Part shown: in pieces, positions 45,985-56,904 of the stretch
Position numbering within the stretch: position 1 is the first letter of the stretch
Layout of the letters: each line of letters opens with the position of its first letter
Source: Sebastes aleutianus
Taxonomy: Eukaryota > Chordata > Actinopteri > Perciformes > Sebastidae
Reading direction: 5' to 3'
DNA: 64,000 nucleotides
Assembly: GCA_916700875.1 (NCBI GenBank)
Contig: CAKAKS010000067.1
Span: forward strand, 25,346,591-25,410,590
The notes under the pieces: generated by a model
What the model saw: the letters and a program-made list of their open reading frames with translations, nothing else
Told to the model about the DNA's origin: nothing
Database searches by the model: none
Made by a program: the position numbers and the translations under genes

Positions 45985-46206
45985 AAATATAGCGTGCACT
46001 TAAATGGATATACATTTTTTTAGGTGGGCCTTTCTTTTTGGTGGCTAAAATACGTTTTGGTGCTGGCCCCATCCACAGCACTATATTTTTTGCTCTGGTG
46101 CTCTTGTCTGTTTCTTGCCGACCGTCATCTACTGTAAGCAATACACCTGCTATGAATAAGTACCTCATACAACCCCACTTCAAAACACCCCGAACTATCC
46201 CTTTAA
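45985..46206. mobile_element. TTAA-type MITE fragment
   Basis: The right end 'cgaactatccctttaag' contains TTAA at 46203-46206. The interior ('taggtgggcctttctttttg', 'ccccatccacagca', 'gaccgtcatctactgtaa') matches a fish MITE type I recall. The left end is degraded. Confidence 0.65.
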
Positions 46207-46500
46207 GTAACAGCCAACCGAGCATTTCCTGCTGCACGCATCAAAGCTTTCCACTAGCACTGATAACAACACACCGTACAATGCAAGCACTTACACTTTA
46301 AGTTCAGAAAAATTACTGTAATATACAGAAAATCTTACTTCAGCACAACAAATGTGAGCTGCAGTTTACCTCCCTGACACATAACTGACATGCCAAATCA
46401 GGTGAATTATTGGAGAGAGAGATTGCAAACCTTCAGTGCACCATTTGCGACGTTTCCAATAATTGATTCCTTAATGAAAAAAGCATCCGCACACTCAAAT

Positions 46501-46800
46501 GTAAATGGTAAATGGACTTGCACTTATATAGCGCCTTTCTAGTCTTCCGACCACTCACAGCACTTTATGCTACATGTCAGCATTCACCCATTCATTAAGT
46601 TTGAGAGCTCCAGCACCTCAGCTAAGTCTGATGCTGGGTAATAGTTGCTTTCTGACGTGCTCTGCAGTTGACCTTCCCATGCTGTACTTTGACAAGTAAC
46701 CCATAGTCCAAGGCAGACTAGTGTTGCCAGCTGTGTAAAGGCCATCCACTTTTAGCAGTTCAGGTCAGATCTAAACTGGCAATGAACCTCATCACCTCTC
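46501..46800. repeat. Dispersed repeat with 'cttatatagcgcctttctag'
   Basis: 'taaatggacttgcacttata' plus 'tagcgcctttctagtctt' and 'agcattcacccattc' is a very common fish repeat. Class not assigned; the right limit is approximate. Confidence 0.65.
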
Positions 46801-46844
46801 GTGACCAGAGATTCATTGATGTCTAATGTTTTTTTTAACAAGGT

Positions 46845-47462
46845 CATCTCCCGATTCGATACTATCACAATACTTGGGTACCGATTCGATATGTATTGCG
46901 ATTTTTGAGTGATGCGATTCGATATTATGATTTATTGTAATTTTTGTTAACTTTTTTAACACTAGATCATGGGAAAAAGTTGAATCATACACTTCTAGGG
47001 ACTTTTATTTCGGAAAATATCTAAATAAATACAGTAAAAATTTTTGATTTTCAGCATGTATGTAGTCAGAGATGTCCTAAAGTCAAATATATCAGTAATT
47101 GTCAGACATTATTTATTAAATTTCTTTTCCAGCAACCCAAAAATCAAAGAATAAAGACATTTCCCTCACAAATTAGTGGTATTTTCTTTTTAATTTATAA
47201 ATGACATGTAATATTTTATACTTCTGGTGAATAAAATCCAATCAATTTTATTTCTATATATGTATTTTGTAAATACAGTTCCCTTTGTTAACACCTTATT
47301 TTGAAAACCGGACGTAGTCACACGTGTATACTTCCGCTAACTTAGACAAGTCCGTCAAATGAAGCAAATATATCTATTCTGACATTAAAAATTAAATTTC
47401 AAAATTGTAAAAACAAATCGTGATACATACAGTTGGTGAATCAATTTTTTTTTCAACCCCTA
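46845..47462. mobile_element. hAT-like non-autonomous element, degraded
   Basis: The left part has 'gattcgatactatcacaata' and 'accgattcgatatgtattgc'. The right part has 'aaatcgtgatacatac' and ends 'tcaacccctagt', which is the reverse of the 'ctaggggtgggaaaaaa' start seen at 61110. The interior is AT-rich without an open frame. Confidence 0.55.
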
Positions 47463-48009
47463 GTATTCATGTCTACAATAAGAATACAATTATAAAAGAT
47501 AAATAGGAGAAAGGCAGCCAGGAGGACACCAGCACAGCAGGGGAATAAAACATTTCGAAACTCCGACAAAAATGTAGAAGATTTGAAAGTGTGGTGTCCT
47601 CCAGTCTTCCAGCAACAACTGTGGTAGTTCTAGAGCCGAGTAGAAGGGTAACACTTCATCATATCAGGGCTAGTTCAACTAATGAGCAAATGAGAACAAA
47701 GGTACACAAGCTAACCACCAATTAATGTGCAGCGGGGAACAAATCAATCAAGCTGCCTCTGGTGAGCTCTCCAAGACACTGAGTGGAGGACTGATTAGCC
47801 ACATGAAGGGCAACACTGTCTCCTACTAAATTACGATCCCATACAACTACACTGCAATCTCAATTAGAGGGAGACGTATTTTCTCCCAGATTACTGTCGC
47901 ACTTTTAAACAGTTTTAAACACGTGGTTAATGTTCTCAATTGAAATAAAACATAAAAATGCAACAAAACTACTTTGTAAGGTTTAATAAAACATCATGAT
48001 TAAAATAAG

Positions 48010-48340
48010 TGAATGTTGAATTTTAGTTTCAACATTGGAAACGAGACACGGACATCGGTCTCCTGGGCGAATGTGCAGTGTTTGTTGACCCGTCCACCAC
48101 CCTGACCTCTTCCATACGTGGACTTCCGTGTTCTGAATCTGGGGGGTGACGATACAAATAACTCGCGTGACTCACAGGACTGACGATACCAACGAGTCAC
48201 GTGACGAACGACGTAAGTGACAAAATAAGTTAACGTTACTTTTAGTTTCTCACGGGCCATGAACAACGGTCTCCTGGTTGAATGTCTTGTGTTTGTTTGA
48301 CCCATCCACCACTCCTCCCACCCGCCCCTTAGCAGACTTT
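48010..48340. repeat. Dispersed repeat with an internal direct duplication
   Basis: A block containing 'tttagttt', 'cggtctcctgg', 'gaatgt', 'gtgtttgtt' and 'ccaccac' occurs at about 48020-48110 and again at 48240-48320. The spacer contains 'gactcacaggactgacgata'. The 101-codon minus-strand frame across it is not protein-like. Confidence 0.65.
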
Positions 48341-48344
48341 CACG

Positions 48345-48352
48345 CTATTAAT
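48345..48352. other. 8-bp target-site duplication, left copy
   Basis: CTATTAAT immediately left of the element; the right copy is at 48846-48853. Confidence 0.85.
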
Positions 48353-48845
48353 TAGGGATATTCATTTCTTCCGATACCAATAGCGGTACTTGGGCTTTGG
48401 GTATCGGCCGATACCGGGTACTGATCCCATACCAGTGTTTAATTAGTAAGCTGTATGCCTCACTGTGTGGACGCGACTGGAATCATTCTTTTATGTGTAA
48501 ATAAACATCAGGCTTGACTTCAATATTGCTTTCCTATATTTCCAAAACAAAACGCAACAAATGAATACACAGATATCAATATACTGAAAGGTTATTTATT
48601 ATTCAAATAATAAATCGTACACCGACAACTTCATAAAACATCTTCTTAAATTAACAGGAAATTGGTTGAAAACTTGAAAAAAATTGGTTAAAACTTAAAC
48701 AGGAATTAAAATTCCAGTATATAATGTATATAGTATATAAACATAGAATTAAATTGAATAGATCGGCTCTATTGTCACCGACATCCGATCCAGCTATTTG
48801 AGTCAGTATCGGCCCGATATCCAGTCCGGTATCGGTGCATCCCTC
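48353..48845 (+). mobile_element. hAT-type non-autonomous element with intact TSD
   Basis: The element starts TAGGGATA and ends CATCCCTC, so its ends are inverted at 'AGGGAT'. It is flanked by a perfect 8-bp duplication, CTATTAAT, at 48345-48352 and 48846-48853. Eight-bp duplications are the hallmark of hAT transposases. Subterminal 'ctttgggtatcggccgatac' and 'cggcccgatatccagtccgg' motifs lie near the two ends. About 493 bp, no coding capacity; a partial reverse copy is at 33170-33455. Confidence 0.9.
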
Positions 48846-48869
48846 CTATTAATACTACGTCACTTGCTC

Positions 48870-49115
48870 TGACCGTCGAATAACGCTGCCGGTGGGTTTA
48901 CATTGGAGTTAGTTGAAAGCCCGGTTCATCATAAACTGTCGCTAAAGGGTACCTCCGTGTGTCGGTTTTGGATGTCGAGGGGCGCCGCCCAATCGGCGGT
49001 GTTTGACGAGTTAGACACGGTTGGCCAAGTGTGATGTAGATTGGATGAACGGTCTTCGAGATAACGGAATAACACACAGAGGGACAGACAGACAGAGATT
49101 CCTTTCCTTATAATT
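48870..49115. repeat. Unclassified GC-richer dispersed-looking segment
   Basis: 'cgccgcccaatcggcggtg' contains an inverted repeat (cgccg ... cggcg), followed by 'gagataacggaataacacac' and 'gacagacagacagaga'. It resembles other aquatic-animal repeats, but no second copy was found in the window. Confidence 0.35.
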
Positions 49116-50317
49116 AGATTAACCTGAAATATATTTTTTTATATCTTCAAGCCCTACTTATTAGCTGTGAGCATTTGAGAAGCTAATAGTGGTCAGAAAC
49201 TGCCAAATGCAGTTTTAGGCACAGTTACATCGTAAAATATGTACATACTATGAAAGACAAGTAGGTTCAGGTAGGAATGATTGAAGTGCTTTGAATATAC
49301 AGAAAGGTAGTATTCATGTGACACCGTGTTTATTCTGCCCCTCTGTCTCTGCTGCAAGCGCATCACATCACATCACTGTAATGAGCCCCCCCCTGACCTC
49401 TGGCCTCTGGCCTCTGGCCCCTCAGGAGATTCTCAACTTTTTCCTTTCTAATCCACATTCCACACACTCGTCCACCTCATTACAGATGCTGAACATGCTC
49501 CTTCCTGGCTCACATAAACACACAATAGCTCGGGCACAAACACACACCATTGTAGAGACGCACACTACACACCATTAAAAAAAAAAAAAAACTGACAAAA
49601 ATATTGGAGTCATTACTGTAACCCCTCTCCATAGTTGCAGCGCATTAATCAGCTGTTGGCAGAATGATATAAAGTAAGTATTTTTAGAGCCGCATTAAGC
49701 GCCAGTGAAACTTAAAGTTAAAAGAAGCGGGGAAGAGCTGTCGAAGGTTACCGTTGTTAGTCTTTCCGCTGCAGGCGTTGTTTTCAGTTTATTTCTTTTA
49801 TTGTAGCCCAAGAATATAATTTTCTCATCTAGAGTCAGGTCTCTTTTTTTTTTTTTTTTACATAACGGACTTCAATCTCATGTGCAGTAATCACCCACCA
49901 GCAGCACTCTTGAGGAGGTGAACAAGGCAGTCTCTATGGCAACCTCCGAGACCTGCAGAGGTGCTCGGTGTAATGGTCTCTCGTTCGGTAATCCCAAATT
50001 TGAGTACCAACCTTCACGACCACAGAAGGTCTTTATTTTCTCAAGGGTGAGGGATATAGTCAAGAGTAGCACTGTCTAATGATGTGTATGCTTATCAAAC
50101 CATCGAGCTCTCTTTTTATCCCGTCGCAGATAAAACTGGTGTGTCACCAATTTCCTGGAGCGGTAGCAGAGTAGTGCATCTCGTGGTGTGTTGACGCAGA
50201 TATAATCTTAGTTTCCATTAGGGCAGTAACTTTTGTCTGCTTCTGTCTTTTTATCTGAGGTAAACAAACTTTATTTATGAATGTAAATTTGTACAGAGTT
50301 GATATTGGGCATATAGG
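49116..50317. other. Non-coding stretch, mostly unrecognised
   Basis: A triple 'ctctggc' repeat at about 49400-49420, an A run at 49577-49590 and a T run at 49843-49859. 49600-49800 is complex, repeat-free sequence that might be regulatory. Confidence 0.35.
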
Positions 50318-50836
50318 CTTCATCTGAAATCGCATACTATGCACCACATACTCAACAGGTGTACCATCGTTCAACATACTTTTGTGTGAATAAACAGTAG
50401 TATGTCTCTTTTCGGACGCACTGAACTGCAATTTACGTCGTCGCTTCCTGAGAGCCTCCTTGCCGGTTAGAGACGTGTATCCATGGTAACATGTACCAAC
50501 CTCATGTGACCAAAACGACAATTTGTGAAAATTAAATTATGAATTAATTTAAAATATATCTTACGCCAAGCAAAGTGAAATCTTTTACTTACAGTTAAAT
50601 TGAAGCGTTGTTGATGTTACAGAGCTGTACATTCGTACACTCGTCCCTACTGCATTGCATTGTGGGATATTTATGCCGCCGTTGTGTCCAGTGTTGCATT
50701 CTGTAATATTTCACCGTAAATACAATGCAATTTGCCTATTGTTGGTTTCATACCAAGGTTTCGGAGATATTCAAATATCTCACATGCTGTTTTAGCGTAC
50801 TAAATAGCATGTTAGTACGGAATTGGAATGGAACCT
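50318..50836. mobile_element. MITE-like DNA element
   Basis: 'ggcttcatctgaaatcgcat' at the left and 'acggaattggaatggaacc' at the right are weakly inverted. The interior carries 'catactatgcaccacatact' and 'gcattgtgggatat', as in short fish DNA transposons. The 125-codon minus-strand frame here is non-specific. Confidence 0.5.
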
Positions 50837-51227
50837 TACATACAATGCCCGACACCAGTCGTCATGTTTAATCCCCTGTATGTCTGGGACAGGAACAAGC
50901 CACTGTCTGACCTTCCCCCTGCTAAGTAGCTCAGACGACGAAGGAAATATACGAATGAAATTAGATGAAGATGAGTATAAACTCGGCAATCCACCTGATA
51001 TGCAGCCGCAGGCTAAGACACATTGACACACTGATGCAGGAGATAATCATTGATTTATGCATTTTAAAATGACAAATTCACAGTCTGAAGCAGATAATTT
51101 CCTCTTATAAAATGTTATGTAGCATTGATGAATAGCAGATGACCATTAGTACATGAATACAAGCTTAGTTTGGTAATAGGTACAGACTGGAATAAACCAT
51201 ACAAGAGCTCAGCAGTTTAGGTGTAGA

Positions 51228-51320
51228 GCTGCTACGATCAATCGATTAGTTATCAGCTATTAAATTAATCTCCAACTCTTTTGATGATCGATTAATAGGA
51301 TTGACAGAAGTGTGACAGAA
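51228..51320. repeat. Decayed dispersed repeat, relative of 36160-36480
   Basis: 'gctgctacgatcaatcgatt' and 'gatgatcgattaatagg' resemble the same repeat type. Strongly diverged. Confidence 0.4.
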
Positions 51321-51771
51321 GCCCTGTTGAGTTCCCAATGACGCTAACATTACAGGTAAATATCTGCAAGTATGTTAATGGGCTGTGTGCAAAACAAGAG
51401 TCATGTTTGCATCCATAAAGCCTGACTTTGCACTGAGCCAGCAGAGCCCCCCAAAGCAACTGCAATTACTATTTATGTATCACCACCACTACATAAATCA
51501 ACAACATCATAACACAGGCGCTTAACAACCACCGAGAGAAAATGAGCTCAGCAGCCACTACAACAACTTAATCCACTGTTAATACCAGTGCACATAGCTA
51601 TGGGTAGATTATAGCATTCAGCAAACAGCATAATATGGCCTCCTGTACAAGCCCATCTGCAGGACAGCTATTAAACAGTCAGCAGCGTTGGCAGCCCTAT
51701 AGCTTATTACACTGATTAAACAGAGCCAAAGCATCGTATGCAGATTAATAGCACAAACACATTTTTCTTAC
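51321..51771. other. Presumed intron 3' of the candidate first exon (minus strand)
   Basis: No gene or repeat recognised. It begins, on the minus strand, with the donor GTAAGA. Confidence 0.3.
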
Positions 51772-51925
51772 CTTGCTGAAGTGAAGCAGTGCTCCGAGGA
51801 GTATCAGCTGGGAACACATCCTTGAGTTGGACCCGAGCCACCTCCAGAGGAGCAGGACTTCCCTCCGGAGCAGCCGTCTTGAAGAAGTAGCAGCAGTAGC
51901 AGTTTTCAGGTAAGCAGCGCAGCAC
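51772..51925 (-). CDS. Candidate exon of an unidentified gene; possible signal-peptide start
   Basis: On the minus strand the sequence ends with a near-consensus donor, CAAG|GTAAGA (junction between 51772 and 51771). Two readings are possible. (1) An ATG at 51819-51817 in good context (AAGG before ATG) encodes MCSQLILLGALLHFSK, 16 codons ending exactly at the donor in phase 0. The hydrophobic core LILLGALLHF looks like a secretion signal, and bases 51820-51925 would then be 5' UTR. (2) An acceptor 'cactttaccttaccag' just before 51925 would make a 154-nt internal exon, open for 51 codons (begins VLRCLPENCYCCYFFK, includes PLEVARVQLKDVFPAD). The block is richer in GC than its surroundings. I favour reading 1. 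The gene is not recognised and no downstream exon was found to the left. Confidence 0.45.
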
Positions 51926-51954
51926 CTGGTAAGGTAAAGTGAGCAGAGGGTTGA

Positions 51955-52590
51955 AATTCATATAAATGAGGTTTATTGAACATAAATTCCAAAAAGAAGT
52001 GTAAAACTTGTGGTAATGAGTTGGAATGAAGTTGGTTAAAAAGGTGCAACACTGAACTGGGTGAAAATTTGTAATGTAATGCTTCTGAACAGGGCTTCTG
52101 TCACACACAAGATATGAAAGAATTCACAATTACCTTTTTTTACAGCATTAGATAGTAGCTTGCTTTGCTGTTTTTAATAAACAGTCGAAGAACCAGACCG
52201 GGTCAATTTTGACCCGGGCGGACCACAGGTGTCATTATGTGCTGCCATTAAATTTTTTTTGATGCTTTCAAATAAATATTCTGACTAAACTTTGACTTTT
52301 ATACCAGTATGTGATAATACATCAACATTATGCTCCTCCGATAACAACTACAGTCAAAATAATTAATAATTTCTGCTTTTTTTTAACTAAAAAAATAGGT
52401 ATAATTTCACAGAAATTAGGTTTATTAATCATAAGTTCCAAAAAAAAGTGTAAAACTTGTGGTAATGATTTCCAATGAAGTAAGCCAAAAAGGTGTAACA
52501 CAGTGACAGTTTATACTACTTGCTTTCACACAGTCAAACTAGACCCGAAGACAAAAGTTGCATGGTTGGCGGGAAGAAAATAGGAGGGTT
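51955..52590. mobile_element. Dispersed element with direct repeats and a GGGTCAA palindrome
   Basis: A block of about 100 bp at 51958-52055 ('tgtaaaacttgtggtaatga', 'aaaaaggtg') is repeated at 52398-52505. Between them 52198-52217 is a perfect hairpin (CCGGGTCAA, two T, TTGACCCGG). The right part ends 'aaaataggagggttaaag'. It resembles non-autonomous DNA transposons with 'gggtcaa' ends; class uncertain. Confidence 0.6.
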
Positions 52591-53964
52591 AAAGTTGATT
52601 TTCATACCATACTGCTCAGATACTGCCTGGAAGGTGGGAAATCAACCAGAACATTTGTGGTATGTTTTAGAAAATGGTCAGCAGTAATGTAGAGTACATG
52701 CAATTTGTAGTTAATGGGCTAAAACATGCAAAATTGCTGATATGGTGCATTTTATTATGATTTTACTATCATTTTTATCACCATGTATATCGTTTTTAAT
52801 GTGATTCATCCAACATTTTCAACTGAATTACTATGTTTTGGAATTAGACCCTACTTTTAGATGATTTGTTTGCTTCTAAGTGCATTTTAGGGCCAAACTA
52901 AAACAGGTCTGACATCTTTCCATCCTCTGAATGAACACAATATTTACACAGTCCGTGTGGGGAAAGAGGCCCCGCAATCACAAAGTTTACCCAGCTCCTC
53001 ACCTCTCCACAGTCTCCTCCCATCAGTCATCAGAGCTGTCGGCGCCACGTCCAGATACATCATGAAGAGGGCACCTCTCCGTCCGTCTCTCCGTCCGCCG
53101 TTTCTTAATCAGGTGGGGAGTGAACCTGTGAGGGTGTAATGTGGACATAAGTCTTTTTCTAAACATGTCACTCGGGTTGACAGTGGAGGTCGCCTTTGCC
53201 TTCAATCAGAGGAAGTCGACACACGCGGGGTACACATGTAAACGCACACATCCGCCACCGCCAGCCTCCCTTCCTCCAGAACGCAGTATATTGATGTAAA
53301 TGTGCATAAATTTAGAACACAAACCTGTCATCTGTCCTGGCACAGTTGATTCATTAAAATTGCTCTGGTCTACATTTTTATATATCTTAATAAAATAAAA
53401 AACTGCACAGCTCGGACTTTCCACTCTTCTGCTATCTGATGGAGAAACCACTACGTAGAGGACGCAGTGGGAATTTGTCAAGGTGATACAGAGGCTTCCT
53501 CTTATGAATTCGGTTCCTACTGTACTGGTGTGATGGAGTATCCAGACAGACAATAAGATTGTCCTAGTTTTCAACCAACTTTGAACACATTTGTTAAATA
53601 TGACCCCACATGGAGCCGTGCTAAAATTAGCAAATGAGGAATAGCTAAGAAACCCCTTTCAACCGATCAAATGTCAACGCTGCGGATGTCCCACTTGTGA
53701 GCGTATCACGCTTCCTGCTCGGCCAGCTGATTAATTCACCGGGATGATATCTAACTCCATCAGGGGGTTGTGTCCCTACCTATTTACCTAATGGGCTTCC
53801 TCTACCTCTCTCTCACCACCTGTCTGTTATTCTTCACCCTATCCCTCTGTCTCCTCGCGTCCCTGAGGATGTGATTAGAAGTGTCTGCGGCCCCGGTGGG
53901 AAATCACTCATGTTGCCGCTGGTATGTCTAGTAAATTACTCCGCAGAGCTGACCGGGTCCTATA
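52591..53964. other. Non-coding stretch, nothing recognised
   Basis: Exon-like flanks exist around 53013-53112 (acceptor-like 'cctctccacag', donor-like 'aatcaggtgggg'), but no convincing frame supports a gene. Confidence 0.35.
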
Positions 53965-54300
53965 TGGAAAAAAAGACGAGATGAACGGGGACGGCGGGGG
54001 GAGAGGGAGATAGATGAGAAGCGAGAGCAAAAAGAAAGAAGGAACATGAGGCTGATATGTGGAAAGAGGTGTACGGTCAACAGGGAGGAGTGTGGAAATG
54101 GAAAGGCAAAAGGAGCTGGTGGAGTAGAGGGAAGGCAGGAGGTGACGAGAGAAGAGAGACAGAATGAGAGAGAAATATGGATGAACAGGTGTGGAGATAT
54201 GGGGAAAGAGGAAGAAGCGTGAAGAACAGGAAAGTAAAAAAGGAACAGAGATGAAAATGAGATGATAAATGAAAGAAGACCAGAGAAGAACAAATGAACT
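53965..54300 (+). repeat. Purine-rich tract
   Basis: About 330 bp in which the plus strand is strongly enriched in G and A ('gagagaagagagacagaatg' type runs). Overlapping 121- and 134-codon frames on the minus strand are Ser/Pro/Leu/Phe-rich translations of pyrimidine-rich DNA and are not genes. Confidence 0.75.
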
Positions 54301-54315
54301 ATTGGAATCCACTAG

Positions 54316-55170
54316 TACGGGTGTAACAATTCATCTACTACATCGATGTATTGATTTATCTTCCTACGATCCAACTACATCGATAGGTACTCAGCAAGTT
54401 GTCCTTCACAGGGGACGTATATTGATCTAACATTTATTTTCAAGGTAAATAATCTGTTGAATCGATCCTAAGAATTTGCACCTTGTATTTAAGCACGACA
54501 AAACGTTATATGGATGTATTGTTTTTAGCACTTTAAATAGTAAAGAAATGTTAAACGTTACTCCGGTTCACTCTCCCTTGTGTATGACGTCATCTCAGAA
54601 AGACGACAACAAAACGAAGCATGGCCGATGGCGGGGAAGAGCCAGATGAGCGAGAGATTTTCAAGCCGCGTTTGAAGTCCAGCGTGTGGAAACATTTTGG
54701 GAGACGTCCTTGATAAATCACTCGCTGTTTGCAGAATATGCAAAGGCCGGATAAAATATAACGGCAACACGACCAAACTTTCCACGCACCTACTGAGACG
54801 CCGATGTTATTGCTCTACCATTTATATGGAAAATGAGAACAAAATCTCCTTAGGTCCCTAGTTGCACTTTTTATTATTTCCAAATAAAAGGTGTATGTAT
54901 TTGCCATGAATCGTTGTGTTTGCTTGTTTATATCCGTAATTAATTTGTCCCCAATTCCCTTACAAGAAAAACTTTGAGGAATCCTGACCTGCACTGTCCA
55001 GTATCCAGCTATTTATTTCACAGTCACACTGAATTTTTGGCAAGAAAAAAAGTTACTGTATCGATTTCAAGTCATTGAATCGTATCGTATCTTTCAGGAT
55101 GAGCCAAATATCATCCTTGAATCGTATAGGAACCATGGTAAGTGATACATATCGTGTCGTCCACCCCGAC
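54316..55170 (+). mobile_element. hAT transposon relic carrying a BED-finger fragment
   Basis: The left end begins 'cgggtgtaacaattcatc' with 'acatcgatgtattgattta' nearby. The right region has 'tgaatcgtatcgtatctttc' and related 'atcgta' motifs. Together these bracket a transposase N-terminus and AT-rich sequence. The bulk of the transposase is missing. Confidence 0.65.
54622..54810 (+). pseudogene. BED zinc finger of a hAT transposase (frameshifted)
   Basis: ATG at 54622 opens MADGGEEPDE, then PRLKSSVWKHFGR. The SSVWKHF motif is the conserved start of BED fingers. After a frame change near 54700, DKSLAVCRICKGRIKYNG is followed by NTTKLSTHLLRRRC. This supplies the two-cysteine knuckle (VCRIC), the NTT-LSTHL helix with its His, and a terminal Cys in place of the last His. 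BED fingers bind transposon ends in hAT transposases and in domesticated ZBED proteins. The frameshift and absence of the catalytic and dimerisation domains show this is a relic rather than a ZBED gene. Confidence 0.82.
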
Positions 55171-55210
55171 CACTGAGTGAATTCAAGCCAACCACAGCGT
55201 CTGTGCTCAG

Positions 55211-55913
55211 TTAAAGGGACTGTTTGTAACTTTATAAACGTATAAATGTACTTGGTCGGGACACATGCGCGCTCGCATATGCGCGCTCGCGTGTGGCTGG
55301 AGCCTCTCCTCCGCTGCCTGCTTGTCTTCATTCAGACAGCACGCGTTCTCGCTCAGCTCGCTCCACCTCTAGACGTGAACGCGCGCTCACTCCACACTGC
55401 AGAATAGTTAGTTTAGCTCTGAGAATATCTAGTGAATATACAGTGGACGTTTGTGCAGAAATAAATGCTGCAGCTCCTCCAGACCAACAGAGGTTTCCCG
55501 TGTCTTGTGAAGTGACGGGGCTTCGCAGAGAGAAACGTTATCGCCTCCGACCGGGTGCCGGTGTCTCCCCTGCGGGCGCAGTCAGGATGCTGAAGCACCC
55601 GGTCGGGGAGGCGATAACGTGTCTCGCTGCGGAGCTCCGGCACCGACGCTGAAGCATGAAAAGCCAATACTAGGATCAGCATTGATTCATGGAGAGACCT
55701 TCGTCTGGTCAGCTAACATTACTGCCAAGCAGGTGAAATATAGAGTTATATTGTGGTTTTAACTGACGTGTGTCACCTCACTGTTTTGAGCGATGCTCGT
55801 TCATGTCTATTTAGAGCGAGCAAGCGTGAGCCCGACGCTGACTTTCGTTGACTTAACGGCCACAGGTGTCGGTGTTAACAAGCAATTCTGAAAGTTACAA
55901 ATAGTCCCTTTAA
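55211..55913. mobile_element. TTAA-flanked MITE (about 700 bp) with internal hairpin
   Basis: TTAA at 55211-55214 and 55910-55913. The left end TTAAAGGGACTGTTTGTAAC and the right end in reverse, TTAAAGGGACTATTTGTAAC, differ at one position. The interior is unusually GC-rich, has CpG-rich 'catgcgcgctcgcat' repeats and a 23-bp-arm hairpin at 55536-55619. The 119-codon frame (55293-55652) spans the hairpin and is not a recognised protein. Confidence 0.9.
55536..55619. other. Long hairpin inside the MITE
   Basis: The left arm 55536-55558 starts CGTTATCGCCTCCGACCG. The right arm 55595-55619 ends CGGGGAGGCGATAACG and is its reverse complement except for a two-base bulge. The loop is about 36 bp. 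GC-rich arms would give a very stable stem in RNA or single-stranded DNA. Confidence 0.9.
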
Positions 55914-56904
55914 AGGACAAACAAGTCACTCGAAAATAATTAAAAGATGTAGATTTTGTGTGGAATATCCCTTTAATTCTACACTCATGGAGTTTCTATA
56001 TTGGAAGCATATGCTCCGTCCACTTATTTCACAAGTTACCAAAAACAGTGAGCCGACTCCAACAGCACAAGATTAATTAAAACATGCTAAACTATGCCAT
56101 CTGGTCGAGCAACGAGAGCGTTCTCAGAGGCAACTTTTTGGTGATGGCAGTGATTTTAGTGGAGTTATTTTAAATAATGCACACACTGAAGTACAGTAGA
56201 AATAAAGCTGGAGGTATTTCAGTCAATAAATGTGTCACAATCTCCCTCTTTTATTATTGATGCGGCGATGGCTGGAAGATGGATTGGTCTGCAATCCATT
56301 TTATATTCATTTGTGCATATCTCCAAAGGCCATTTAAAATGCATAGCCGGCAGTGTGGGCGGTGGGAAAATTCCCTGATTGACTGTGAATATCTGTTTAT
56401 GGAAGCTCCTGACCACCAGCTGAGATGCTAAGTGACTTAGAGCGAAGACTGTGTTTCACTGGGCTGCTCCCAGATGTAAAAATATGTAATGCTCAACCCA
56501 TATAGCTTATAGATAGAGTGTGTGAGAGGGGGTATGTGTGTATGTAGTCAAACATTGAACTATTGGACTGTAGAGTAACGTATTAAACTTTTAGTTTTAA
56601 ACTGCGGCTGTCAAGCCTTCTGTTCATGGCACATATACAATGATAACAGGGGTGGATTAACCAATAAAATGTTTAGTAACTTTTGAAACAATATGTTCCT
56701 TGATATCAGACAGACAGATAGGTAGACAAAACCAGACTTAACGTTACAAAGTAAAAGGTTTCAAGATGAACCGATGTGTTTGGCGAACGTAACAATATCT
56801 CTAATAACGCTTAAGACTGGCTTGAGTGTAAATTTCCCCAAATCCAATAAAGTAGGACAGAGATATTAGCCTAAAGTCTGATACAGTATAGTAACATCAA
56901 GGAC
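55914..56904. other. Non-coding stretch, nothing recognised
   Basis: AT-rich. 'aatatccctttaattctac' near 55970 may be another TTAA-type end. No gene seen. Confidence 0.4.

Noticed and set aside
50144..50521. 125-codon minus-strand frame
   Set aside because: Mostly within a MITE-like element; no family match.
53908..54312. Two overlapping 121-134-codon minus-strand frames
   Set aside because: Ser/Pro/Phe-rich translations of a polypurine/polypyrimidine tract; no protein features.
54622..54810. A functional ZBED gene
   Set aside because: Frameshifted after the first BED motif and lacking the rest of the transposase-derived protein.
55293..55652. 119-codon Arg-rich frame
   Set aside because: Lies wholly inside a TTAA MITE and crosses its hairpin; GC-rich sequence gives long chance frames.
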